The notes beneath the pieces are model-generated. The model saw only the letters and a program-made list of their open reading frames with translations. It ran no database searches and was not told where the DNA came from. Below, piece by piece: positions 51,501 to 59,438 of a stretch of DNA of 64,000 nt. Source of the stretch: Pseudomonas sp. BGI-2 (lineage in GTDB: Bacteria; Pseudomonadota; Gammaproteobacteria; Pseudomonadales; Pseudomonadaceae); the NCBI RefSeq assembly GCF_004310295.1, contig NZ_SISB01000033.1:1-64000 (forward strand), read 5' to 3'. The position numbers and the translations under genes are program-made. Position 1 is the stretch's first letter; every line of letters starts with the position of its first letter.

Positions 51501-54500
51501 TAAGCAAGGCCGGTGTGGACGCCAACCAGATCGATTATGTGGAAGCCCACGGTACCGGCACTCGACTGGGCGATCCGATCGAGATCAATGCACTGAACGC
51601 GGCCTATGGCACTCGTCAGGGTGAGCGACGCTGCATCGGCTCGATCAAGAGCAATATCGGACACCTTGAATCGGCTGCGGGGCTGGCTGGCCTTGTCAAA
51701 ATCTTGCTGCAGTTCCAGCACCAGAAGCGAGTGCCGACGCTCAACTGTGAAATCGAAAACCCCTGGTTGAACCTGGCCGACACTGATTTCCGCTTGCCAC
51801 GCGACACCGAATCCTGGACCGCTGACACGCCGCTGCTGGCTGGACTCAGTTCGTTCGGTGCCGGGGGCTCCAATGCGCATGTCATCGTTCAGCAGTACAC
51901 TGATGCGTCGCTCGGGCCTGCGTCACAGGTGGAATATTTGTTGCCTGTTTCGGCGCGCACACCCTTGGCGTTGAAGGCTCGGATCAACGATTTGATCGTC
52001 TGGATCGACAAGCATCCACAGGTCAGCCTTGCCGCGATTGCGTATACCTTGGGCGTCGCACGTGAACACTTTGTCCACCGTGTTTGTTTCGTTGGCGATA
52101 ACCTGGCTCGCTTCAAGCAACAGTTGCAGGATGCCGCGGCTGGCGTGCCCGACGTCGTGGATCAATCGCGGTCTACCCTGCTGTCCCTTCAAGCGTCTTA
52201 CCTGGCGGGGGAAGCACTGAATTTCGCGGCGATGCATGACAGCCGTAGGCTGGTGTCGTTGCCACATTATCCATTCGAAGAACAAACGTATTGGGACGAA
52301 GAGCTCGTTCCCTCCGGGCCGACGGGCGCTGCCTCGCTCAAGCCTGTGGAGGAAGGCGCTTCGGCGTTGACGAAGGCCTCGGTGCCCGTGTGTTTTCAAA
52401 CCGTTTGGGAATCCCGGCCCGTTCAGGCATCGGGTGCGAGAGGTCAGGATGCCATTGTCTTTTGCAATCCGTCACAGGCTCGGGCGTTGATCGACCAACC
52501 GCATATTGTGGTGGTCACGCTCGGTGACAGCCTGCGTCTGGACGATCATTTCGCCCAAGTGCGCAGTGATTCGATCGACGATTGCCGGCAAGTTTTGCAA
52601 CGCTATGCCTCAGGTGAGGTGGCGCAGCGACCGTGGCTGATCAATCTGGTGCAAAGTTCGGGCGAGGACATGCAGGCCGCATGGGCGTGTTGGCAGTTCA
52701 CGCTAGCCAAGGCGATCATTGCCGCCGGCGCCCGTTATCGGATGGCCTTTGTCCACGAAGAAGGGCTGGAGGTCTGGCCAACGCCCGCAGCGGGGGCCGT
52801 GAGCCGATTGTTCCGCGTGCTGCAAATGGAACAGCCCGAATTCGAATTGGTGTCGATGACTGTCTCATCGCACGACTTCGAGCGTGTGCCTGAGCTGTTG
52901 CTGTCAGCGCTGGATGAGCTAGCTAATGCCTCTGACGGCTTTAGTGTCAGTCGGCATGTGGCCGGTGAGCGCTGGCAGGCTCGCTTGCGTGAAGTTCATT
53001 GGCCCGTAGCGACTGGCAGCCGTTTTCGCCACAAGGGCGTCTACCTGATAACCGGGGGGATGGGCCTGATCGGGCTGGCGGTTGCCGCACGCTTGATCAG
53101 CCAGTTCGATGCGAGGGTCGTGTTGGTCGGTCGGAGCCCAGCGGGGGAAGCGATCCGACACAAGCTTGCCGGGTTGGCCGCGCCGGCAAACGTCGATTAC
53201 ATCAGCGCTGACATAGGCGATAGCGCCGTAGTGGTTGAACTGGTCAAGACGGTAATTGCCAGGCATGGCGCGTTGCACGGTGTGTTGCATGCTGCCGGTA
53301 TCACCCGGGATGGACTGTTGCGCAATAAACAACTGGCGGACTTCCAGGAGGTGATAGCGGTAAAACTCAACGGCGCTCGCCATCTCGATAGCGCAACCGC
53401 TGATGTAGCGTTGGATTTCTTCGTGTTGTTTTCATCGGTGTCCGGGTTGTTCGGCAATATCGGCCAGGCTGATTACTCCGTGGCCAACTATTATCTGGAC
53501 CTGTTTGCCGGCGGTCGTCAGCGGCAAGTTGCCCGTGGTCATCGTCGTGGGCTGAGTCTGTCGGTGAACTGGCCTTTGTGGCTTGAGGAACAAGATACCG
53601 ACCCACAGGGTCGAGTTGCCCTGAGTCGCTATTTGCAGGACAACTACGGCATGCAAGCGCTGACCCCCGCCGCAGGCGTCGACCTGTTGGTGAGGTTGAT
53701 CGATGGGGTGGACTCGAGCATGACTCAGATTGCCCCGTTCGTTGGCGACGGCGAGAAAATCCGTCGCAGTGTTGCTCCTGAAGGATTGCGCAGCAGCGCA
53801 GCGCTGGCGCCTGACGCAGTGGCCATCGCTGAAACCAGCAGGGGATCGGCGACACCGGAGCAACTGAAGCTTCGGCTCAAAGCGCTTTTGAGCGCGTTGA
53901 CCGGTTTGCTGCCTGAAAACATCGATGATCGTTGCAGTTTTGGTGACCTGGGTTTGAACTCGGTCATGTTGCAACAGTTAGCGCAAGATATTGAGGAACA
54001 GTTCAAGGTGCCGATGGCCCCCAATACGCTGTTCACGTACAACTCAGTCGTGCAGTTGATTGATTACCTTCGTGAACGGGGGGCGCAGTCTGCGGCCCCC
54101 ATCAAAGCGCAAGGTCCAGACGCACGTTCGTCGTCGATACCGATGGCAACGCTGGCCATCGATCCAGACGTCGATGACCAACGGATTGCGATCATCGGAA
54201 TGGACGGTCGCTTGCCCGGCGGCCAGGATCTGGCCGGATTCTGGGAAGGGCTGTTAGCCAATCGCAGTGCGATCAAAGCGGTGGACCGCTGGCCTGACAA
54301 GGCCTGCCATGCCGGGATTATTCCCGAGATCGGGCACTTTGATGCACGTTTTTTCGGGATATCGGCGCGCGAGGCGATGCTGATGGACCCACAACACCGA
54401 CTGTTTTTGCAAGCGTGCTACAACACGTTGCTCGATGCAGGTTACACGCCGTCCTCGCTCAAGCGCGTGGGGGTTTTCGCTGGCGTTCAGTTCAGCGATT

Positions 54501-55852
54501 ACCAGACACTACTCCAGCGTTCCGGACAGAGTTTTCATCCCTTCGCCGCCACCGGTAATGCCCATGCGATGCTGGCTAATCGGGTGTCCTACCTGTTCGA
54601 TTTCGAAGGCCCGAGCCAGTCTATCGATACCGCCTGTTCGAGTGCACTGGTGGCGGTGAACCGTGCCGTCATTTCGCTGCAACGGGGGGAGTGCGACTAC
54701 GCGCTGGCCGGTGCGGTCAGTTTATTGATAGACAGCGACATGACCGAAGCGGCGCAAAGCATGGGCGTGCTATCGCCGAACTTTCGTTGTGCCACGTTCG
54801 ATAGCGAAGCCGATGGCTACGTTCGTGCGGAGGGGGTTGGCAGCCTGTTGCTCAAGCGACTTGTCGATGCTCGCCGCGACGGAGACAGCATTCATGCGGT
54901 GATCGAGGCCGCCGAGGAGAATCACGGAGGGCGGGCCAACTCGCTGACGGCACCCAACCCCAAGGCGCAGCAACGTCTGTTGCTTGCCGCCTACTCGCCA
55001 TCGCTGGCAGCCCGAGTCAGTTACATCGAAACTCACGGAACGGGGACGCGCTTGGGCGATCCTGTGGAAATCGATGCCTTGAAGGGCGCCTGGCACACGC
55101 TGGTACCCGGCCAGAAGCACCCGGTTTTGCTGGGCTCGGTCAAAACCAATGTCGGGCATCTAGAACCGGCCGCCGCGATTGCGTCACTGTTCAAGGTGAT
55201 TCTGGCATTCAAGAACCGGTTGCTGCCTGCCAACCTTCATTTGCGCACGCTCAACCCTTACATCGATTTCGAAGGCTCGCCGTTCAAGGTGCTGGATCGC
55301 AATATACCTTGGGAGGGGCACGATCGCGTCGCCGGAATCAGCTCGTTCGGTTTCGGCGGGACCAATGCTCATGTTGTCCTATCTGAACCACCGGCGCTCG
55401 CCGCACGGGCGTCGTCGATACACGGGGATCATTTGATCGTGTTGTCTGCCCGCAGCCGTGACTCACTGCTGGCAATGAAGCAGGCCTTGCTTGTTCACCT
55501 TGATTCGCCACAGGGCCGATCACAGTCTTTGGCTGACATCGCGTTTACCCTTGGGGCCGGACGCGAGCATTTTGAATATCGCCTGGCTTGGAGCGTTCGA
55601 ACCGTTGATGCGTTGTTGCATGCATTGCGCGCGGAACAGACTCCGGATGTACACCACGTTGAGCGAGGCACCGAAGCGCCCGAAGTCGACGGGCAATGGC
55701 ATGACCTGCGCGAACAGTATTTGCACGGGGGGGAGGTCCAATGGCCGACCTTGTACCCGCAGGCGGGCAGGCTCCATTTACCAGGTTATGCCTTCGATAC
55801 GCGCCGGTATTGGTTTGACGATGGATCACAGGTTCAGCCGGGCAATCGCTGA
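48593..55852 (+). CDS. Trans-AT PKS, LkcF-type: KR-ACP-ACP-KS-KR-ACP-KS
   Basis: 2419 residues. KR1 about 1-390 (TGGGGGVG; Tyr/Asn pair in GQADYAAAN); ACP with S483, where the usual GxDS reads GVTS; ACP with S597 (GLDS). KS1 about 690-1100 with C851 (DTMCSGS, Ala replaced by Met), EAHGTGT, NIGHLES. KR2 structural about 1265-1470, catalytic about 1480-1660 (TGGMGLIG, GQADYSVAN); ACP with S1790 (LGLNS). KS2 about 1860-2270 with C2015 (DTACSSA), ETHGTGT, NVGHLEP; then a post-KS linker ending in YAFDTRRYWF. No AT, DH, MT or ER. I use the ATG at 48593 (MDIFKRHF): the longer frame from 48458 overlaps the preceding gene and lacks an RBS. Splits fall between KS and the next processing domains, as in other trans-AT systems. 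Confidence 0.88.
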   Translation: MDIFKRHFVPTPMASGSDPVLSTSVLLTDSDEFARWGSTAGLLVIQTDIERLAAPDELEKLLSRLDASRAHTVLCALSGECPPAVEQYPAVSQCAQVFLALLKGLISQSRAVALVGLRRRDALAASVLDGLGLSACQETTRLRYASLIVEGALTSTLTQAIATALDQPGVRHRFDGQTLAREQLEPVGNRVESSPGSTLRHNGCYVVTGGGGGVGRLLCRWLAREYQAKVCVVGRSSVDDERRAMLLAHGVTSYVQADVTDRQSLAGALNHFKDRYGAIDGVFHLAGTTADRLLINKNGADVERVLLPKIAGSLNLWALDPLIQPGFVCHFSSLSGLVGNVGQADYAAANGFIDELTDFVSRQAPAGRARWQSINWGLWASEGMQMAEGSSELLALSDEQGLAALRTILDQAAPRLVAFVGSRAVLGALNPSGGGQGAADAPAAVCLPSQAQVSEWIGSLVYTYSGLRDVSHDASLVALGVTSSALISIVSALEHRLNGTGVAVSLSKALIFDYSSVTALSEYLLGTQPQALAAAFASEGGGPTKPLLAIETITSTPGAHINLEDRLTQWVQEVVRRFSGITDPSVHDNLLERGLDSVASINIATELARRLSTQTPVSISKTLLFEYSSINQIVRFLIDRYEAQIVAVLDTVEAQMAPGINSAVVTATVAVSPEVDVAPGLGAHYRPDDIAIVGVAGEFPGADNLAQLWTLLESGSGSEAISVIPAQRWDWQLDYSADPKQPGASYGRHGGFLRRAKQFDPAFFSITPVEATRLDPQERRLLEIAYHALEDSGHFADPQEDTGVFTAAMFGHYQNLNAANTVTSSSFASIANRISYTFNLQGPSLCVDTMCSGSLTALHLAINSLRSGECTQALVGAVNIMPHPGKFKLLSAGRFLSPSGRCHSFGIEADGYVPGEGAIALMLKPLAKAQANGDRIHGVIRASALNSGGRSSGFTVPSARAQEKVIRQALSKAGVDANQIDYVEAHGTGTRLGDPIEINALNAAYGTRQGERRCIGSIKSNIGHLESAAGLAGLVKILLQFQHQKRVPTLNCEIENPWLNLADTDFRLPRDTESWTADTPLLAGLSSFGAGGSNAHVIVQQYTDASLGPASQVEYLLPVSARTPLALKARINDLIVWIDKHPQVSLAAIAYTLGVAREHFVHRVCFVGDNLARFKQQLQDAAAGVPDVVDQSRSTLLSLQASYLAGEALNFAAMHDSRRLVSLPHYPFEEQTYWDEELVPSGPTGAASLKPVEEGASALTKASVPVCFQTVWESRPVQASGARGQDAIVFCNPSQARALIDQPHIVVVTLGDSLRLDDHFAQVRSDSIDDCRQVLQRYASGEVAQRPWLINLVQSSGEDMQAAWACWQFTLAKAIIAAGARYRMAFVHEEGLEVWPTPAAGAVSRLFRVLQMEQPEFELVSMTVSSHDFERVPELLLSALDELANASDGFSVSRHVAGERWQARLREVHWPVATGSRFRHKGVYLITGGMGLIGLAVAARLISQFDARVVLVGRSPAGEAIRHKLAGLAAPANVDYISADIGDSAVVVELVKTVIARHGALHGVLHAAGITRDGLLRNKQLADFQEVIAVKLNGARHLDSATADVALDFFVLFSSVSGLFGNIGQADYSVANYYLDLFAGGRQRQVARGHRRGLSLSVNWPLWLEEQDTDPQGRVALSRYLQDNYGMQALTPAAGVDLLVRLIDGVDSSMTQIAPFVGDGEKIRRSVAPEGLRSSAALAPDAVAIAETSRGSATPEQLKLRLKALLSALTGLLPENIDDRCSFGDLGLNSVMLQQLAQDIEEQFKVPMAPNTLFTYNSVVQLIDYLRERGAQSAAPIKAQGPDARSSSIPMATLAIDPDVDDQRIAIIGMDGRLPGGQDLAGFWEGLLANRSAIKAVDRWPDKACHAGIIPEIGHFDARFFGISAREAMLMDPQHRLFLQACYNTLLDAGYTPSSLKRVGVFAGVQFSDYQTLLQRSGQSFHPFAATGNAHAMLANRVSYLFDFEGPSQSIDTACSSALVAVNRAVISLQRGECDYALAGAVSLLIDSDMTEAAQSMGVLSPNFRCATFDSEADGYVRAEGVGSLLLKRLVDARRDGDSIHAVIEAAEENHGGRANSLTAPNPKAQQRLLLAAYSPSLAARVSYIETHGTGTRLGDPVEIDALKGAWHTLVPGQKHPVLLGSVKTNVGHLEPAAAIASLFKVILAFKNRLLPANLHLRTLNPYIDFEGSPFKVLDRNIPWEGHDRVAGISSFGFGGTNAHVVLSEPPALAARASSIHGDHLIVLSARSRDSLLAMKQALLVHLDSPQGRSQSLADIAFTLGAGREHFEYRLAWSVRTVDALLHALRAEQTPDVHHVERGTEAPEVDGQWHDLREQYLHGGEVQWPTLYPQAGRLHLPGYAFDTRRYWFDDGSQVQPGNR

Positions 55853-55869
55853 AATCACAGGAGCAGAGC

Positions 55870-58635
55870 ATGCACACGGACGAGACACACAACATGACAG
55901 CACACCTGAAATCGCAATCGGCCGAAAAAGTGGTGATTGTGGGGGCAGCCTGCCGTTTGCCTGGCAGCGATTCGCTGTCGACCTATTGGCGGAACCTGAT
56001 GGCCGGTCAGCGTTGCGTTGCCCCGGTCACGCGATGGGAGTCTCTGCGCGAAACGGCGGTCCATGGCGGCCTGCTGGAGCATGTGGACGAGTTTGATGCG
56101 GGGTTTTTCCGTATCTCGCCCAACGAAGCGCGCTGCATGGACCCGCAACAACGATTGTTGATGGAAACCGTGCAACATCTAATGGATAACTGCGGCGTGC
56201 CGGTCCAGACCTTGCGCGACTTGCAGTGCGGGGTGTTTTGCACCGGCCTGCCCGGAGACTACAAGTTTCTGCTGGCGCAGGAGCCTGAATCAGCTTTCAG
56301 CAGCCACAGCTTTCTTGGCAACGCCACGTCGTCGTTGGCGGGAAGAGTGTCTTATTTCTACGATTTCCATGGCCCCTCGGTGAGCCTTGATACCGCTTGC
56401 TCATCGTCATTGACAGCCTTGCAGATTGCCGTTTCACAACTACGTGCAGGTGAATGTGAATCTGCACTGGTGGCTGGGGTCTCGGTGTTTGCCACCCCGG
56501 AGGTTTTCGAGTTTGCCCAGCGCTCGAACATGTTGTCGGCGCGGGGGCACTGCGACGCCTTCGGTGACGAAGCCGACGGTTTCGTCCCGTCCGAGGGCGT
56601 GGCGGCAATTATGTTGATGAGCGCCAGCAAAGCCCGGGAACTCGGGTTGGATGTGCTGGCAAGCATCGAAGCGATCAGCCTGAATCATGACGGCATGAGC
56701 AATGGCATGATGGCGCCCAACAGTCAGGCTCAAGCGGCGCTGATCGCCAGTTCCTACGAGCGTTGTGGCATTGAGGTGGGGCGCATCGGCTACGTCGAGG
56801 CCCACGGAACTGGCACGCGCTTGGGGGATTCGATTGAGGTGGCGGGGCTGGTCAACGGCTTTCGAGCTCAGGCACAACCTTACGATACTTATCTGGGCGC
56901 CTCGAAAAGCGTAATTGGCCACACACTGGTGTGTTCCGGGTTGGCCAGTTTGATCAAAACACTGCTGATCTTTCGTCATAGCACCATTCCGGGCCAGCCT
57001 CTAGCGCGTTCCCTCAATACCGCTCTGGATCTTGATCGGTTCAAGGTCAGCGAGCAGGCAGTTCCCTGGCCGTCCGACAAGGCGTATGCCTGTGTCAGTG
57101 CCTTTGGATTTACCGGTAGCAATGCTCACCTCGTGCTCGGCAAGCCGGAGCCGCGCAAGATTGACCCGCAGAATAGCCCAGGCCCCTGGGCTTTTCTGAT
57201 CAGCGCTCAATCCAGCCCCAGCCTTTATGAGCGTATCCGCCAGGTACTGGGCGTTCTCGATGGACTGCCGGACGATCAATTGGCGGCACTCAGTGTGGCA
57301 CTTGGCAAAGGGAGCCAGCCGTATCGTCTGCGTCTGGCTGTCACGGCTTCGACTCGTTTGTCTTTGGTGACGCAATTGCAGCAATGGCTAGCAACACCGA
57401 CAGAGCAGCTCGGCGTAGGCTGCTCAAAGGTCGAGGTTTTGCCCGACACCGTGCTTGCCGAACGCTTGCAGCGATGGTTGGCAGGTATCGACCTGCCGCT
57501 GTACGACATCGGGCACGCGGCCCGATACCCGCGAATTGAACTGCCAGGTTACCCGTTTGATCGCAAGCCCTACTGGGTGGGAACTGAACTGATCGTTGCT
57601 CAGGCACCCGTTGCTGCATCGAGCCCGCGACGTAGCAGTGTTCTGGACACGCTGAAAAGTGATCTGGCGCGATTGCTCGGTTTCGAGCAGGCCGATATTG
57701 ATACCAGCCGTTCGCTACGTGATTACGGCGTCGATTCGATTTCGTTGATTGAACTGTTGAGCCAATTGGGTGCAGGCGCCAGTCGGATGCAGCCTCATGA
57801 TGTCTTTGACTTTGCGTCCATCGTCGCTCTAGCCCAGGCACTCGAGGAGTTACAGCCCGTTTCGTCTGCCGCTTCCAGGGAGGATGCCGTCACGTCGGTC
57901 AGCCGGTCGCCAATGACCTGGACACAAATCGGGCAAGGACGCGCTATCGTGCTGCTGCCACCGTTGAACATGAGCGCGCAGGCCTGGATGCAACAAGTCA
58001 ATGTCCTGAGGCGCCAAGGTTTCGCCCTGCATATCCCGTCGTATCCCGGTCATCAGGGCACCCCGCTTGATGAGGGGCGCTTTAGCCTTGAAGGGCTGGT
58101 GCTGGAGATCGAGGCCTATATCAATGAACAGCTCGAGGGCCATCCTGTTCCCGTGGTGGGCTGGTCGTTGGGGGGGTGTCTCGCATTGGCGCTGTGCCGC
58201 CGAGCCCCGGCAATGGTCGAGTCGATGATCCTGATCAGTACCGCCGCATGTTTTGGCGATGATATCTTCGGTAAAACCATCGAGTTGAACGCTGAACTGC
58301 AAGCCCATGCCGATTACCTGGATATCTTGCTCGAACCTCGGCAGAGCATCGCAGAGCAAGTCGGGGCAGGGGCGTCGATGAGCGCGTTGAGCCGTTATTA
58401 CCAGATGCTCGGGCAACTGGATTTCAGTGCGCAACTTCCCGGCATTGCTGTACGGACGTTGATTGTTCATGGTCAGCAGGATGTAGTCATCGGCGGGGCG
58501 GATGTGACGCTGTTACAGCGCCTGCCCAACGCCCGACTGGAAGTGTTTGCCGATCAGGGACATTTCATTCCGTTGACCGCTGCGCGGCGCTTCAATGAAC
58601 TGATGCTCGACTTCGTACAGGCTCGGCAACCTTGA
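55870..58635 (+). CDS. Terminal trans-AT PKS, LkcG-type: KS-ACP-TE
   Basis: 921 residues. KS about 18-440 with C177 (DTACSSS), EAHGTGT, and the second His in SVIGHTLVCSG, where the usual N-(I/V)-G-H-L-E is altered although His is kept. Linker; ACP with S623 (YGVDS). Alpha/beta-hydrolase thioesterase about 675-921 with nucleophile S766 in GWSLGG, Asp in HGQQDVV and His in DQGHFIP. It would perform the last elongation and release the chain as an acid or lactone; in lankacidin this forms the delta-lactone, and the carbocycle is closed later by LkcE. GGAGCAGAGC precedes the ATG at 55870. Its stop overlaps the PPTase start. Confidence 0.88.
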   Translation: MHTDETHNMTAHLKSQSAEKVVIVGAACRLPGSDSLSTYWRNLMAGQRCVAPVTRWESLRETAVHGGLLEHVDEFDAGFFRISPNEARCMDPQQRLLMETVQHLMDNCGVPVQTLRDLQCGVFCTGLPGDYKFLLAQEPESAFSSHSFLGNATSSLAGRVSYFYDFHGPSVSLDTACSSSLTALQIAVSQLRAGECESALVAGVSVFATPEVFEFAQRSNMLSARGHCDAFGDEADGFVPSEGVAAIMLMSASKARELGLDVLASIEAISLNHDGMSNGMMAPNSQAQAALIASSYERCGIEVGRIGYVEAHGTGTRLGDSIEVAGLVNGFRAQAQPYDTYLGASKSVIGHTLVCSGLASLIKTLLIFRHSTIPGQPLARSLNTALDLDRFKVSEQAVPWPSDKAYACVSAFGFTGSNAHLVLGKPEPRKIDPQNSPGPWAFLISAQSSPSLYERIRQVLGVLDGLPDDQLAALSVALGKGSQPYRLRLAVTASTRLSLVTQLQQWLATPTEQLGVGCSKVEVLPDTVLAERLQRWLAGIDLPLYDIGHAARYPRIELPGYPFDRKPYWVGTELIVAQAPVAASSPRRSSVLDTLKSDLARLLGFEQADIDTSRSLRDYGVDSISLIELLSQLGAGASRMQPHDVFDFASIVALAQALEELQPVSSAASREDAVTSVSRSPMTWTQIGQGRAIVLLPPLNMSAQAWMQQVNVLRRQGFALHIPSYPGHQGTPLDEGRFSLEGLVLEIEAYINEQLEGHPVPVVGWSLGGCLALALCRRAPAMVESMILISTAACFGDDIFGKTIELNAELQAHADYLDILLEPRQSIAEQVGAGASMSALSRYYQMLGQLDFSAQLPGIAVRTLIVHGQQDVVIGGADVTLLQRLPNARLEVFADQGHFIPLTAARRFNELMLDFVQARQP

Positions 58636-59438
58636 GTAACCCGACCTGTACCCAACAGGACTTGGGCCAATGCGCACTGGACGGGTTCCTTACCGATATC
58701 AAGTCGCTAGACATGGGCCTGGCGGCAGTCACGGCGGTGTCGGGGCGCTTCAACCTGGAGCGCTTTGATCCTGGTTTGTACCCCCGTGCGGGTGTCGACT
58801 GTCCGCCAGCTATTGTCCGGGCGGTGCCAAGCCGTCAGGCCGAATACCTGGCGGGGCGCTGGTTGAGCCGACAGTTGTGCACCAAGCGCAATCTCGCGCC
58901 GGTGCAGGTCCATTCGGGAGCACATCGCCAGCCGATATGGCCGAGTGGTTGGGTCGGCTCCATCAGCCACACATCAACTATCGCCCTCAGTTGCTTAGCC
59001 CAGTCTTGCGAGGTCGGACTGCTGGGCCTGGACCTTGAGAACTGGCTGGCACCAGAGGTCGCCGTTAAGATCAGCGACACCATCGTCGACCGCCAGGAAG
59101 CCCGTTACCTTGGAATGTTGGGGCCTTGTGAGCAGATGTTGACCCTGGCTTTTTCAGCCAAGGAAAGTCTGTTCAAGGCCGTTTTTCCGCAGGTTGGCCG
59201 TTATTTTGATTTCGATGCTGCGCGCCTGGTCGAGGTCCATCTGCCCTCGGGATGTCTGGTGTTGAGGGTGATGCAAGATCTCTCGACGTCGATCAGGGCC
59301 GGCATGCTGTTTGAAGGTTATTTTCAAATGTGGGCGGGCGCCGTGTTCACGGTCATTGCACATCCGCCGGGTGCTCTTGCGCACCATCAGGGAGAGGTTC
59401 CGTGCCTATCGGGCCGGTTGTTTAAGGAAGCGTCATGA
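58632..59438 (+). CDS. 4'-phosphopantetheinyl transferase (EntD/Sfp-type)
   Basis: 268 residues. It transfers the phosphopantetheine arm of CoA to carrier serines. Conserved blocks: AEYLAGRWLSRQL, GWVGSISHTSTIAL, the Mg-binding GLDLENW and FSAKESLFKAVFP. It begins at a TTG (58632) overlapping the synthase stop (TTGA) and ends overlapping the ABC-F start, so it is part of the operon. It provides the cluster with its own activator of the six or seven carrier domains, a feature useful for a transferred pathway. Confidence 0.88.
   Translation: MSNPTCTQQDLGQCALDGFLTDIKSLDMGLAAVTAVSGRFNLERFDPGLYPRAGVDCPPAIVRAVPSRQAEYLAGRWLSRQLCTKRNLAPVQVHSGAHRQPIWPSGWVGSISHTSTIALSCLAQSCEVGLLGLDLENWLAPEVAVKISDTIVDRQEARYLGMLGPCEQMLTLAFSAKESLFKAVFPQVGRYFDFDAARLVEVHLPSGCLVLRVMQDLSTSIRAGMLFEGYFQMWAGAVFTVIAHPPGALAHHQGEVPCLSGRLFKEAS

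Noticed and set aside
55870..57200. Terminal KS considered as a non-elongating KS0
   Set aside because: Although the NIGHLE-type motif is altered (SVIGHT), both His residues and the Cys are present, so elongation cannot be excluded and is preferred.
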